From contig NZ_KB850055.1 in NCBI RefSeq assembly GCF_000369505.1, positions 868,001 through 932,000 of the forward strand: a stretch of DNA of 64,000 nt, written 5' to 3'. Position numbers and translations under genes: made by a program. The DNA comes from Acinetobacter sp. NIPH 298 (lineage in GTDB: Bacteria > Pseudomonadota > Gammaproteobacteria > Pseudomonadales > Moraxellaceae). Within the stretch, counting starts at the first letter, position 1, and each line of letters opens with the position of its first letter. Of this stretch, positions 17,521 to 26,070 are shown piece after piece. Under the pieces are notes generated by a model that saw only the letters and a program-made list of their open reading frames with translations, was not told the origin of the DNA and ran no database searches.

Positions 17521-17855
17521 TGGCAGCGATCAGTACACATATTTTAAATGCATCACTGGGAAAGCCTGCGGTGGGTGTTGTCGTTGAATTATTGCAGGAA
17601 ACGTCTCTCGGCTATGTGTTGATGGATCAACAACTCACAGATGCTGATGGTCGTATTAAAGCATTTGATATTGATTCATGTACGCAAGGAAATTATCAGC
17701 TCATTTTCCGCATTGCTGATTACTTTCAAGCTCTAGAGGTTGAAAGCTTTTATCCGAGAGTGTGTATCGACTTTAAGGTGACAGATATTCAACAACATTA
17801 TCACGTGCCTTTATTGATCAGCCCATTTTCTTATTCCACCTATCGCGGCAGTTAA
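17520..17855 (+). CDS. uraH: 5-hydroxyisourate hydrolase
   Basis: The 111-residue protein is a transthyretin-like HIU hydrolase: it begins ISTHILNASLGKPA and ends with the diagnostic YSTYRGS. It hydrolyses 5-hydroxyisourate to OHCU, the substrate of UraD encoded immediately upstream. The start codon overlaps the uraD stop (TAATG). There is no signal peptide, so the enzyme acts in the cytoplasm. The permease gene follows after 46 bp, most likely on the same transcript under the dyad at 16979. Confidence 0.95.
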   Translation: MAAISTHILNASLGKPAVGVVVELLQETSLGYVLMDQQLTDADGRIKAFDIDSCTQGNYQLIFRIADYFQALEVESFYPRVCIDFKVTDIQQHYHVPLLISPFSYSTYRGS

Positions 17856-17901
17856 TACAAGCAATGAAGAAAATATAAATTTTGATTGAGGAAAGACCAT
17901 C

Positions 17902-19275
17902 ATGCACAACGATAAAATGCACAGTGATGCGGATGCAACAGTTTCAGCAGAACACCTGTATTTAGGAATGAATAAAAACGTCATTTATGGCTTGCAACAT
18001 GTGCTGACCATGTATGGTGGGATCATTGCACCACCACTTATTATTGGTGCTGCCGCAGGGTTGCAGGCTTCGGAAATGGGGCTATTGGTTGCTGCTGCAC
18101 TTTTTGTCGGTGGTATCGCAACCATGTTGCAAACCTTGGGTTTTAAGCATTTTGGCGCAAAACTACCGATTGTCCAAGGCGTATCTTTTGCAGGCGTTGC
18201 AACGATTTTAGCCATTGTCACCACAGGTGGGGGATTAGCCTCAGCGTTTGGCGCGGTGATTGTTGCTTCATTGATTGGTTTATTACTCGCACCATTCTTT
18301 TCAAAAATTATTCGTTTTTTCCCGCCTGTGGTAACTGGTTGTGTGATTACCATGATTGGTATTTCCTTATTGCCAGTTGCGATTCGCTGGATGATGGGGG
18401 GGAACCCGAAAGCTGAAAATTGGGGAGATCCTGCCAATATTGGCTTAGCTGCAATGACTTTAGCGATTGTGATTATTTTCAGTATGTTAAAGAGTCAGCT
18501 CATGCGTCGTCTGGCGATTTTAATTGCGATTGTTTTAGGCACCGTGCTGGCTTCATTGGCTGGATTTGCAGATTTTTCCAAAGTCGCTAACGGATCAATG
18601 TTCGCTTTTCCTCATTTCTTTCATTTTGGCATGCCTGTATTTGAATTTACCGCCATTCTGTCGATGGTGATCGTAACTTTAGTGATTATGACGGAGACCA
18701 CCGCAGATATTATTGCGATAGGGGAAATTGTTGGAACTAAAGTTGATGCAAAACGTATCGGTGATGGTTTACGCGCAGATATGTTGTCTAGTGCAGTTGC
18801 CCCAATCTTTGGTTCATTTATGCAAACCGCATTTGCGCAAAATGTAGGGTTGGTCGCGATCACAGGGGTAAAAAGTCGTTTTGTGGTCGCAACCGCAGGC
18901 GGGATTCTGGTGGTACTTGGTTTATTACCGATTGTTGGGCGTTTAGTGGCAGCGATTCCAATGCCAGTTTTAGGTGGTGCTGGTATTGTCTTGTTTGGCA
19001 CTGTTGCAGCCAGTGGTATCCGTACTCTAGCAAAAGTAGATTATAACGATCACAAGAATCTGATTATTGTCGCAACGTCATTGGCGATCGGCATGATCCC
19101 AATTGCAAATCATGAGTTCTATGCACAATTTCCAAAATGGGTCGGGACCTTATTACATTCAGGAATTAGCTCGGCATGTATTACTGCCATTTTGTTGAAT
19201 ATTTTATTTCACCATTTACCTTTTACCAAAAAATCAGTTGAGGAGGCTACATTGCCAGTCAACTCAGGGCATTGA
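17902..19275 (+). CDS. NCS2/NAT-family urate or xanthine permease
   Basis: The 457-residue protein has about 12-14 hydrophobic segments and the NAT signature QNVGLVAITGVKSR near residue 312, as in bacterial urate and xanthine symporters. The gene position after uraD-uraH makes urate the likeliest substrate, imported by proton symport across the inner membrane. GAGGAAAG precedes the ATG at 17902. The OprD-like porin gene starts 178 bp downstream with no obvious terminator between, so the porin may be co-expressed to bring the same substrate through the outer membrane. Confidence 0.9.
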   Translation: MHNDKMHSDADATVSAEHLYLGMNKNVIYGLQHVLTMYGGIIAPPLIIGAAAGLQASEMGLLVAAALFVGGIATMLQTLGFKHFGAKLPIVQGVSFAGVATILAIVTTGGGLASAFGAVIVASLIGLLLAPFFSKIIRFFPPVVTGCVITMIGISLLPVAIRWMMGGNPKAENWGDPANIGLAAMTLAIVIIFSMLKSQLMRRLAILIAIVLGTVLASLAGFADFSKVANGSMFAFPHFFHFGMPVFEFTAILSMVIVTLVIMTETTADIIAIGEIVGTKVDAKRIGDGLRADMLSSAVAPIFGSFMQTAFAQNVGLVAITGVKSRFVVATAGGILVVLGLLPIVGRLVAAIPMPVLGGAGIVLFGTVAASGIRTLAKVDYNDHKNLIIVATSLAIGMIPIANHEFYAQFPKWVGTLLHSGISSACITAILLNILFHHLPFTKKSVEEATLPVNSGH

Positions 19276-19453
19276 TGGCAGGCTTTGTTTATTTTCCAAA
19301 ACCGTAACATTTTTTAATCATCCACCATTCAACGTCGCTTATTCATTTTTGAATAGGTCTAGGGGAGTTTTTGCTTTGCAAAAGTTAAAACACAAGAAAA
19401 TTTATTTGCATAGATTTAAAGCGTTGTTTGAATGGCATTATCGGGGAAACTTT

Positions 19454-20749
19454 ATGAGAAATTTTACTTTAAAATCTGCAACATTGGTGTTCGCAATGAG
19501 CGCAGCGATGCAAAGCTGGGCAGCAGATACCAGTTTAAATGGGCTGTTTCAATTGGGTCAGGACTGTAGCGTTCAGGACAATTCAGTCAAAACAGTGCAA
19601 CAAATGTTTAGCTGTGGGGCAGTTCATGGCGTTGTGAAAACAGCTTATTATTCTTTAAATAATGGATATTTTGTCAATAACTTAAATCAAGATACTGTCG
19701 CAATTGGAGGCTATCTTAAATATGAAACAGCGCCATTGTATGGGGTACAAGCTGCGGTTGGTTATGATCTACAACGTCGTTTAGACGAAAAAAATAAAAA
19801 TGATGATGTATCTGAGTTAAAAGAAGATCGTGATGGTTTGGCTGAAGCCTATGTGACTTGGAAAAATGATTTCGCACGGGTGACGATCGGGAATCAACGT
19901 CTTAATTTACCATTTATGGGGGATTATGCAGATCGACGAATTTTGATGGCTTTATATCAAGCCGCTGATATTCAGGTGGGTAACAATACTGATTTCTTGC
20001 GTCTCACCAAAGTGAATAAATTTAAAAGTTATGCTGATGATGAATTTAGCAAAAATACCCGTCAAAATGCGAATATTGAAACCGATGGCGTATGGTCAGT
20101 TGGTGTAGGGAAGCGTTTTGATTTGACTGAAGATCAAAAACTTAAAGCGCAGATTTGGTATCAACACTATGATGATTACACGCGTTTGATTTATACCCAA
20201 GCAGATCTTTCCTTGCCTAAACTCAAATATACACCTGAGTTTTCACTGCAATATATTTCAGGAAAAGATCAAGGCAAAGCTTTAGCAGGAGAGGTTGATA
20301 GTCAAATTTTTGGTGTTCAGACGGCATTTAAAGTCATGCCGAAAGCGAGCCTAAAAATTGCATATAACTATATTAAGCCTCATGCAAATGGTTATTTAAA
20401 CGGTGCTCTACTAACGCCTTATGCGACTAAAACCTCATCAGGTGAAATTTTTGCTCAGCCATTTTTTACCAGTACCCAAGACTTAGGTGCAGGAAATGCT
20501 TTTATGACTTCGTTGGAAGGAAAGTTCACAGATCAAGTGATTGCAGGTGCTCGGTATTCTTTTATGGATTTAAAAGAGTCTGACAAGGTTACAAGTCGTA
20601 ATCAGTCTGAATATATGATCTTTGGTATTTATAATTTTACGGGCGCATTACAGGGTTTTAGCGTTAGTAATTTCTTTGGTATCCAAACTTCACCACGTTA
20701 TGAAAAAGACTTTCTACAAAACCGTTTTACATTGAGCTATAAGTTTTAG
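19454..20749 (+). CDS. OprD-family outer-membrane porin
   Basis: From the ATG at 19454 the 431-residue protein has a Sec signal (VFAMSAAMQSWA/AD). A beta-strand-rich body follows, with alternating aromatic residues and a C-terminal aromatic (LSYKF), the usual outer-membrane assembly signal. The layout GLFQLG...YFVNNLNQDTVAIGGYLKYET fits the OprD substrate-specific porins (quoted in part). It is downstream of the urate permease and followed by a terminator, so it probably serves urate or related purine entry. The longer reading frame from 19238 overlaps the permease and lacks a signal peptide at its start. Confidence 0.85.
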   Translation: MRNFTLKSATLVFAMSAAMQSWAADTSLNGLFQLGQDCSVQDNSVKTVQQMFSCGAVHGVVKTAYYSLNNGYFVNNLNQDTVAIGGYLKYETAPLYGVQAAVGYDLQRRLDEKNKNDDVSELKEDRDGLAEAYVTWKNDFARVTIGNQRLNLPFMGDYADRRILMALYQAADIQVGNNTDFLRLTKVNKFKSYADDEFSKNTRQNANIETDGVWSVGVGKRFDLTEDQKLKAQIWYQHYDDYTRLIYTQADLSLPKLKYTPEFSLQYISGKDQGKALAGEVDSQIFGVQTAFKVMPKASLKIAYNYIKPHANGYLNGALLTPYATKTSSGEIFAQPFFTSTQDLGAGNAFMTSLEGKFTDQVIAGARYSFMDLKESDKVTSRNQSEYMIFGIYNFTGALQGFSVSNFFGIQTSPRYEKDFLQNRFTLSYKF

Positions 20750-20768
20750 CATCAGTGTTATTTAAGTT

Positions 20769-20798
20769 GCCTATTTCAGATGTGAAATGGGCTTTTTT
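20769..20798 (+). terminator. terminator of the uraD-uraH-permease-porin run
   Basis: GCCTATTTCA (20769-20778) pairs with TGAAATGGGC (20783-20792), with one wobble, around a four-base loop. Six T residues follow. Confidence 0.88.
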
Positions 20799-20834
20799 AT
20801 GGTCTTTTGGCGATTGCTTGAAAAGCGTTGAGAT

Positions 20835-20861
20835 AAAAAAAGCCCCCAATTAAGGGGGGAG
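20835..20861 (-). terminator. terminator of hpxO
   Basis: CCCCC-AATTAA-GGGGG forms the stem. On the minus strand it is followed by a C and seven T residues, just past the hpxO stop. It faces the porin terminator in this convergent gap. Confidence 0.85.
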
Positions 20862-20877
20862 TTAAAACTTTCTTTTA

Positions 20878-22035
20878 TTAATCTAAAGGATTTCCTACAA
20901 TATTGCTAATAATTCCTTGCATGATGTGCGAACCTTGTTCTTGATAAAGCGATTGATACCATTCCTCAGTCACTTTTTGATCTTTCATGTGGGTCACATC
21001 ACAACGTTTGCGCGCGCGAAAAACCATTTCCCTTGTACGATCATTGCGTTTGTTTTGGTATCGTTCTAGTGCATCACTTAACCCAAAAGTATTTATCTGC
21101 AAAGCACGTGCCAAGTAAATGGCATCCTCCATAGCTTGGCAGCCGCCTTGTCCTATATCTGGGGTGGTACTATGGGCTGCATCACCGAGTAAAACCACTC
21201 GACCTTTATAAAAATTCATAAAAGGCTCAATATCATGGATTTCGACTCGATTGGTTTTTTGTTCATCTAAGCAATCAATCAGTTGATGTACAGGTGAGCA
21301 CCAGTCTTTAAAATATTTTTTCAGCTCAGTTTTATATTGATCGCGTTGATTTGGTAGACCTACTTCTATAGGTACATCAAAAAAGAAGTAAAAGCGATTT
21401 TGGGCAACGGGCATGAGAGAAACTCGTTTCCCTTCACCTACATAGGTCGTCCATTGTTGTGCTGGAGCGATATTTTCGTCGATTTCGACTAAACCATTCC
21501 AGTTGACATAGCCTGCATATCGTCGTTCGACTTGATGGTCCAATACAAATGTACGGGTAATGGAATGGGTTCCATCTGCGCCAATCAATAGATCAGCTTG
21601 AATCTGCATACCATCTGCAAACTGAATGCTGACATGATCAGGATGATTTTCAATTTCGGTCATTTTCATGCCGAGTTTAATATCTTCTAAACCAAACTGT
21701 TGCATGAGAAGTTGTTGTAAATCTGCACGGGCAACAGGGTAGGCACGTTGTCCTACTTCTTTATATAAAGGTGTTAAGCTAAATTGAGTCATGGTCTGAT
21801 GCGTGAGTCCATCGACATATGCGAGCGACTCCATTTTTCCACCCAAAGCTTGGATTTGATCAGTCAAGCCAAGGTAGTTTAAGCATTTCACCCCATTTGA
21901 CCATAGCGAAATCGCCGCACCTACAGGTAGAATTTCTGCCGCTTGTTCGTAGATCGTAACCTGATGGCCAAATTTTTTTAAAGCGATACCAGCAGTTAGA
22001 CCGCCCATACCTGCGCCTATAATCGCAATATTCAT
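20878..22035 (-). CDS. hpxO: FAD-dependent urate hydroxylase
   Basis: The 385-residue flavoprotein hydroxylates urate to 5-hydroxyisourate using NADH, replacing cofactor-free uricase. It opens with a GxGxxG Rossmann motif ([16 protein letters not shown]), has the DG motif [10 protein letters not shown] near residue 157, and the GD motif [18 protein letters not shown] near residue 280. The opening through [11 protein letters not shown] is very close to Klebsiella HpxO. The gene is transcribed leftward from a promoter containing the dyad at 22119-22131. Its product feeds UraH and UraD. Confidence 0.93.
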   Translation of the reverse strand: MNIAIIGAGMGGLTAGIALKKFGHQVTIYEQAAEILPVGAAISLWSNGVKCLNYLGLTDQIQALGGKMESLAYVDGLTHQTMTQFSLTPLYKEVGQRAYPVARADLQQLLMQQFGLEDIKLGMKMTEIENHPDHVSIQFADGMQIQADLLIGADGTHSITRTFVLDHQVERRYAGYVNWNGLVEIDENIAPAQQWTTYVGEGKRVSLMPVAQNRFYFFFDVPIEVGLPNQRDQYKTELKKYFKDWCSPVHQLIDCLDEQKTNRVEIHDIEPFMNFYKGRVVLLGDAAHSTTPDIGQGGCQAMEDAIYLARALQINTFGLSDALERYQNKRNDRTREMVFRARKRCDVTHMKDQKVTEEWYQSLYQEQGSHIMQGIISNIVGNPLD

Positions 22036-22118
22036 CGTTTAGACCCTGATTGTTAAAAAATATAAAATTTCTAAACAGTCTTAAGCGAGAAGCGTGCCAG
22101 TTTTATTGAGTGGTTTTA

Positions 22119-22131
22119 CTGGTCATACCAG
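22119..22131. promoter_or_regulatory. GntR-type operator before hpxO
   Basis: CTGGT-CAT-ACCAG is a perfect dyad 84 bp upstream of the hpxO start. It shares half-sites with 16979-16991 and 23024-23036. Confidence 0.75.
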
Positions 22132-22217
22132 TTGTTGTGCTTCATTAAAATGCAGAAACGAGATGAGTGTGTTGATGTGGTTCAAAGTTTGAAGCAAAGT
22201 GGTGCGTGGAAATAAGA

Positions 22218-22928
22218 TCATTGCTCATGTCGAGAAAAATAGACACCCGCACGCTGTGCAGCACCAATGATATGCGCTTGCATGGCTTTCTCAGCCGCTA
22301 CAGCGTCTTGTTTAAATAACGCTTGTAAAATCACGTCATGTTCTTGAATGGTTTTAAAAGCAAGATTAGGTTGGACAAAGGGGAGGATCTGGCTTTTTTT
22401 CATCCATTCAGTGTGCATTTTAAGTGTCTGAATAATCGATTGATTATGACTTAATTCGATAATATGTTGATGAAAGGCATAATCAAATTCGGAAGCGGCT
22501 TGCCAATTCTGCTCCGAGATTGCATTTGCGAGTGCTTCATAGTGTTGTTGTAGGATCGTTTTATCTTGTTCGGCTAGATATTCACAGGCGAGTAAGGCGC
22601 AAAATCCTTCAAGTACATAGCGCAATTGGTAGAAATCTTTTAAAGAAATGCGGTGTTCACCTTCCCATTGTTCAGCGGCTTTACTGTGTTGTGAAATCAC
22701 ATAAACCCCTTTACCAGCCTTGATTTCCAACAATCCCAAAGCGGCAAGACGCGTTAAAGCTTCGCGCAAAGAAGCACGACTTATTCCGAGTTGGAGGGCT
22801 AAATCGCGTTGAGAGGGTAATGCAGAACCAATCGCATAAGTCCCTTGTTGAATGCGTTGATGGATGACTTCCACAGCTTGCTCAGTCACCTGAGATGATT
22901 TTCCATTGAGCATTGCTTGTGGGCTCAT
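22218..22928 (-). CDS. FCD-domain GntR regulator of urate catabolism
   Basis: The 236-residue protein has an N-terminal GntR winged helix (ALPSQRDLALQLGISRASLREALTRLAALGLLEI region, quoted in part, residues about 35-75). An all-helical FCD ligand domain with metal-ligand histidines follows (FDYAFHQHIIELSHN near residue 150). FCD regulators bind small carboxylates or ring compounds; here the ligand is probably an intermediate of urate degradation. The gene lies between hpxO and alc. A dyad at 23024 sits in its own promoter and dyads precede all three urate operons, supporting local control and autoregulation. Confidence 0.88.
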   Translation of the reverse strand: MSPQAMLNGKSSQVTEQAVEVIHQRIQQGTYAIGSALPSQRDLALQLGISRASLREALTRLAALGLLEIKAGKGVYVISQHSKAAEQWEGEHRISLKDFYQLRYVLEGFCALLACEYLAEQDKTILQQHYEALANAISEQNWQAASEFDYAFHQHIIELSHNQSIIQTLKMHTEWMKKSQILPFVQPNLAFKTIQEHDVILQALFKQDAVAAEKAMQAHIIGAAQRAGVYFSRHEQ

Positions 22929-23023
22929 CAGTGGTCTAACCTAAATAAAATAATCAATTTGATTCTACACAAAATTCATAATTTTAGATTGACTCAAACT
23001 AAAATTAAGCAGATTTTTTATAA

Positions 23024-23036
23024 CAGGTCAGACCAG
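23024..23036. promoter_or_regulatory. GntR-type operator between the regulator and alc
   Basis: CAGGTCAGACCAG differs by one base from the perfect CTGGTCAGACCAG dyad at 16979. It lies between the divergent regulator (start 22928) and alc (start 23091) and could control both. Confidence 0.72.
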
Positions 23037-23090
23037 TTGGACTGGATTTTGCATATAATGAATCATATAAAAATGTTTTAGGATTGATCA

Positions 23091-24101
23091 ATGACGGTGC
23101 ATATTGCCAAAGCAGTGACTTTGCCAGATAACTTACAGGGTTTAACCAATTTAGCTGATGCGCGTATTGGCGCGAGCATCGTGTCTTGTTCCGATGAGTT
23201 CTTCGCAAGCGCGGAAAGAATGCTGCAAACTGAACCAGCCAAGTTTATTGAAGGTAAATTTGATGATCATGGTAAATGGATGGATGGATGGGAGACACGC
23301 CGTAAGCGTGAATCTGGTTATGATTGGTGCATCGTTCGTTTAGGTGTAACAGGAACAGTCTCTGGCTTTGATATTGATACTTCTTTTTTTACAGGCAATT
23401 ATCCTGCTTCTGCATCGCTTGAAGGATGTTATGCACCTGATGATCAACTGGAAAATATCACTTGGATTTCATTGTTAGAAAACTCAGTTTTATCTCCAGA
23501 CCATCATCATTTTTTTAATTGCGAAGCACAAAAAATCACTCATATTCGGATTAATATTTTCCCTGATGGTGGGATTGCTCGCTTACGCGTGTATGGAAAT
23601 GTCGTCCTTGAAAATATAGATTCAACTCAACAAATTGATTTGATTGGTTTGAAGAACGGTGGACGTATTGTGGCATTTAGCGATGCGCATTATGGGCATC
23701 CAAATAATTTACTCAGCCCAGATCGCGGCATCAATATGGGCGATGGTTGGGAAACCAAACGTCGTCGTGCACCGGGGTTTGACTGGTGTATTATTGCTTT
23801 AGGTCAAGCTGGACAAGTAGAAAAAATCGAAATTGATACAGCGCATTTTAAAGGCAATTTTCCTGCATTTTGTTCGATTCAAGCCGCGTATGTGGAAGAT
23901 GCAACGGATGCTCAATTGATTCCTCAAAGTATGTTTTGGTCTTTCTTGTTGGAGCAGCAACCTTTATCGATGGATGTCATTCATGCATACATTACTGAAA
24001 TTTTGCAGCATCAGAAAGTGAACTACATCCGTGTCAATATGATTCCTGATGGGGGGATTAGTCGGATTCGATTGTGGGGGAGCGTAGTTGATTCAATTTA
24101 A
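23091..24101 (+). CDS. alc: allantoicase
   Basis: The 336-residue protein consists of two repeated allantoicase domains. Each contains the motif DGWETKRRR or GWETRRKRESGYDWC followed by a GNYPA or GNFPA segment and an IPDGGI or FPDGGIARLRV ending. It hydrolyses allantoate to ureidoglycolate and urea in the cytoplasm. It is divergent from the GntR regulator and is followed by allA 74 bp later, with a stable hairpin in the gap. Length and domain repeat are normal for the family. Confidence 0.95.
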   Translation: MTVHIAKAVTLPDNLQGLTNLADARIGASIVSCSDEFFASAERMLQTEPAKFIEGKFDDHGKWMDGWETRRKRESGYDWCIVRLGVTGTVSGFDIDTSFFTGNYPASASLEGCYAPDDQLENITWISLLENSVLSPDHHHFFNCEAQKITHIRINIFPDGGIARLRVYGNVVLENIDSTQQIDLIGLKNGGRIVAFSDAHYGHPNNLLSPDRGINMGDGWETKRRRAPGFDWCIIALGQAGQVEKIEIDTAHFKGNFPAFCSIQAAYVEDATDAQLIPQSMFWSFLLEQQPLSMDVIHAYITEILQHQKVNYIRVNMIPDGGISRIRLWGSVVDSI

Positions 24102-24121
24102 TGATATACACCTCCTCTAAA

Positions 24122-24142
24122 TCTCCTCCTGTGAGGAGGAGA
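24122..24142 (+). other. stable hairpin with SD-like arm between alc and allA
   Basis: TCTCCTCC (24122-24129) pairs perfectly with GGAGGAGA (24135-24142) around TGTGA. One arm repeats the Shine-Dalgarno sequence AGGAGGAG, but no start codon follows at proper distance. No T-run follows either, so it is not a standard terminator. It may stabilise or tune the alc/allA message. Confidence 0.6.
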
Positions 24143-24175
24143 CTTGCACGAAAAGATCAAAGAGATAAAATTTCT

Positions 24176-24682
24176 ATGCATGAAAAAAGCATCAAAATTC
24201 AGCCTTTAACTCAAGCCAACTTCGCACCTTTTGGTGATGTGATTGAAAAAGACAATCATGATTTTTTCCCAATTAACCAAGGTTTAACTGAGCGCTATCA
24301 TGCACTTTCTCTCGCACAAGTGTCAGGTGAAAATGTTGCGGTAGGAATGAGTATTTTTCATAATTTATGTGCAACGGAGATTCCGTTTAAAATAGATATG
24401 CTTGAACGTCATCCGTATGGCTCACAGTCGTTTATTCCACTACAACAGCAACAATTTATCATTATCGTGGCTTTACCTTTGGATCAAACACAACCAGATG
24501 AACAGCAGATCTTTGCCTTTCTAAGCAATGGTAAGCAAGGCATTACCTATCACCAAGGGGTTTGGCATCATCCATTAATCACCTTGGAAGCAAATAGTGA
24601 TTTTCTAGTCGTCGATCGGATTGGTGAGGGCAAGAACTGTGATGTACATGATTTGGTTGAATCACGATGGGTTGTCGAATAA
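24176..24682 (+). CDS. allA: ureidoglycolate lyase
   Basis: The 168-residue protein is a cupin-fold ureidoglycolate lyase. It has the family opening IQPLTQANFAPFGDVIE, the central LERHPYGSQSFIPL and the YHQGVWHHPL segment. It splits ureidoglycolate into glyoxylate and urea, completing the pathway started by HpxO. The ATG at 24176 is where family homology begins; the frame is open upstream to 24101 but that stretch encodes a low-complexity basic segment over the hairpin. Co-transcription with alc is likely. Confidence 0.92.
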   Translation: MHEKSIKIQPLTQANFAPFGDVIEKDNHDFFPINQGLTERYHALSLAQVSGENVAVGMSIFHNLCATEIPFKIDMLERHPYGSQSFIPLQQQQFIIIVALPLDQTQPDEQQIFAFLSNGKQGITYHQGVWHHPLITLEANSDFLVVDRIGEGKNCDVHDLVESRWVVE

Positions 24683-24899
24683 ATTTACATGTTATAGTGC
24701 AGATTAAATATCGAAGTGAAACACAATTTACCTAACGTGCGAAAAGTTTTATATTGATTGTACTCTGTTGAATACTTAGGATAATTTGGTGATTATCATC
24801 AGGCTTTTCAATCAGTTTACCTTATTTTAAATTCCTGCTTAGATTATTAGATGGATTCAAACATTATTTAATCAGCCAAAAAATAGAAAGTTATTAAAG

Positions 24900-25856
24900 A
24901 TGAAGAAATTAATTATTGTATGTGTTTTATTCTGTACTTGTTCTGCTACCAATGCTGATAAATTAGATGTATATCCAAATCCATATTTAACAGATTCCTC
25001 GCTAGCTACTACTTTTATAAAAAAATTGCGTAATAGTAAAATAAATGAAATGGAAATCTTGATAAACGGTGAGTGTAGTCAATTTGAAAATTATGTTTAT
25101 CTATCAATACAAAATTGGACTGAATTAAAGAAAAATAGAAAATCTAAAGATGATGCAAATTCTTATTCGGAACAATTGATTAGCCAGCTCCCTTATCAGC
25201 AAGCATCCTTATATACTTTTCCAATGGGAACTCAGACATACGTTGTTGCTGAGAGCTATATAGAGGTGAATATTTTAAATGACAAAATCGGAAAATATGA
25301 CTTAATTAAACAAATGAAAAATTTTTGTATGAATGTTAATACCAATAAATATTTTTCATTATTGACCTCGGATAAATATTCTATTGCAAATCAACCAATC
25401 TTTATCTCTGCTGCTGAACTTAATCAAAAGTTTTATCCTCAGCAGTCAATTTTTAATGTATTAAAATATGTCCCTAATGTTGATGATAAGTTGACACCAA
25501 AAAATATGGAAGAGAACGTGAAATTTACAAGAAAAGATTATGAAGTTTCGTCCTTGTTGATAGATGAAGATATTAGAAATAGTTTTATTGATAGTGATGT
25601 GCGTTGGATAGATTACAAAAAAGCTTCTAGGGAAATGCAAATTGAATTTCATAATTTCATGAAGAATGGTGGAAGAAATAGAGTTTTTGTCGATATAGCG
25701 TCGTTAGTAAAATATATGAGCTTTGAGGTGAAAAATTATGATTTTATATTTAGAGAAGAGTTAGCAAGTACAGTAAATTCATTAGGTTTTTCAAAAGAAA
25801 ATCCAATCTCTAATGATCATAAATTTAAAGAAATTTTAAAAAAATTCAATTATTAA
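24900..25856 (+). CDS. exported protein of unknown function
   Basis: The 318-residue protein begins with a Sec signal (LIIVCVLFCTCSATNA) and is otherwise hydrophilic and rich in Lys, Asn and Ile. I recognise no family. The reading frame is intact and the gene is clearly more AT-rich than its neighbours, which suggests recent acquisition. Two cysteines (near residues 53 and 142) could pair in the periplasm. It stands alone between allA and a convergent oxygenase gene; there is no partner gene to hint at its job. The RBS is weak (GAAAG before the start). Confidence 0.6.
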   Translation: MKKLIIVCVLFCTCSATNADKLDVYPNPYLTDSSLATTFIKKLRNSKINEMEILINGECSQFENYVYLSIQNWTELKKNRKSKDDANSYSEQLISQLPYQQASLYTFPMGTQTYVVAESYIEVNILNDKIGKYDLIKQMKNFCMNVNTNKYFSLLTSDKYSIANQPIFISAAELNQKFYPQQSIFNVLKYVPNVDDKLTPKNMEENVKFTRKDYEVSSLLIDEDIRNSFIDSDVRWIDYKKASREMQIEFHNFMKNGGRNRVFVDIASLVKYMSFEVKNYDFIFREELASTVNSLGFSKENPISNDHKFKEILKKFNY

Positions 25857-25976
25857 AGAGTTAATTTAAATTTTTCATTTAAAACTACGATATAAAGCAA
25901 ACCTAATAACGGATAAGAAGTTGACTTTAAAAAAGAGAGTTAAGTAATGGATAAATTGTGATTCAGCAGAAAAGAG

Positions 25977-26033
25977 TATAAAAAATGGCAAAAGAAAAAA
26001 TTAAGTTTCCTACTCAAGTTTAATCTTTGCCAT
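25977..26033 (-). terminator. terminator of the 2OG-Fe(II) oxygenase gene
   Basis: TTTGCCATT and AATGGCAAA arms at the two ends form a stem in the minus-strand transcript. The distal arm is followed by a T-run on that strand. The loop is long (about 30 nt), so confidence is moderate. Confidence 0.5.
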
Positions 26034-26070
26034 TAATCTAACATTACAGAGTCTCTGACTGCACAGTTAC

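Noticed and set aside
17985..18437. 150-codon minus-strand frame inside the permease gene
   Set aside because: Antisense to a well-supported NCS2 permease; its Pro/Ala-rich text is what reverse frames of hydrophobic genes give.
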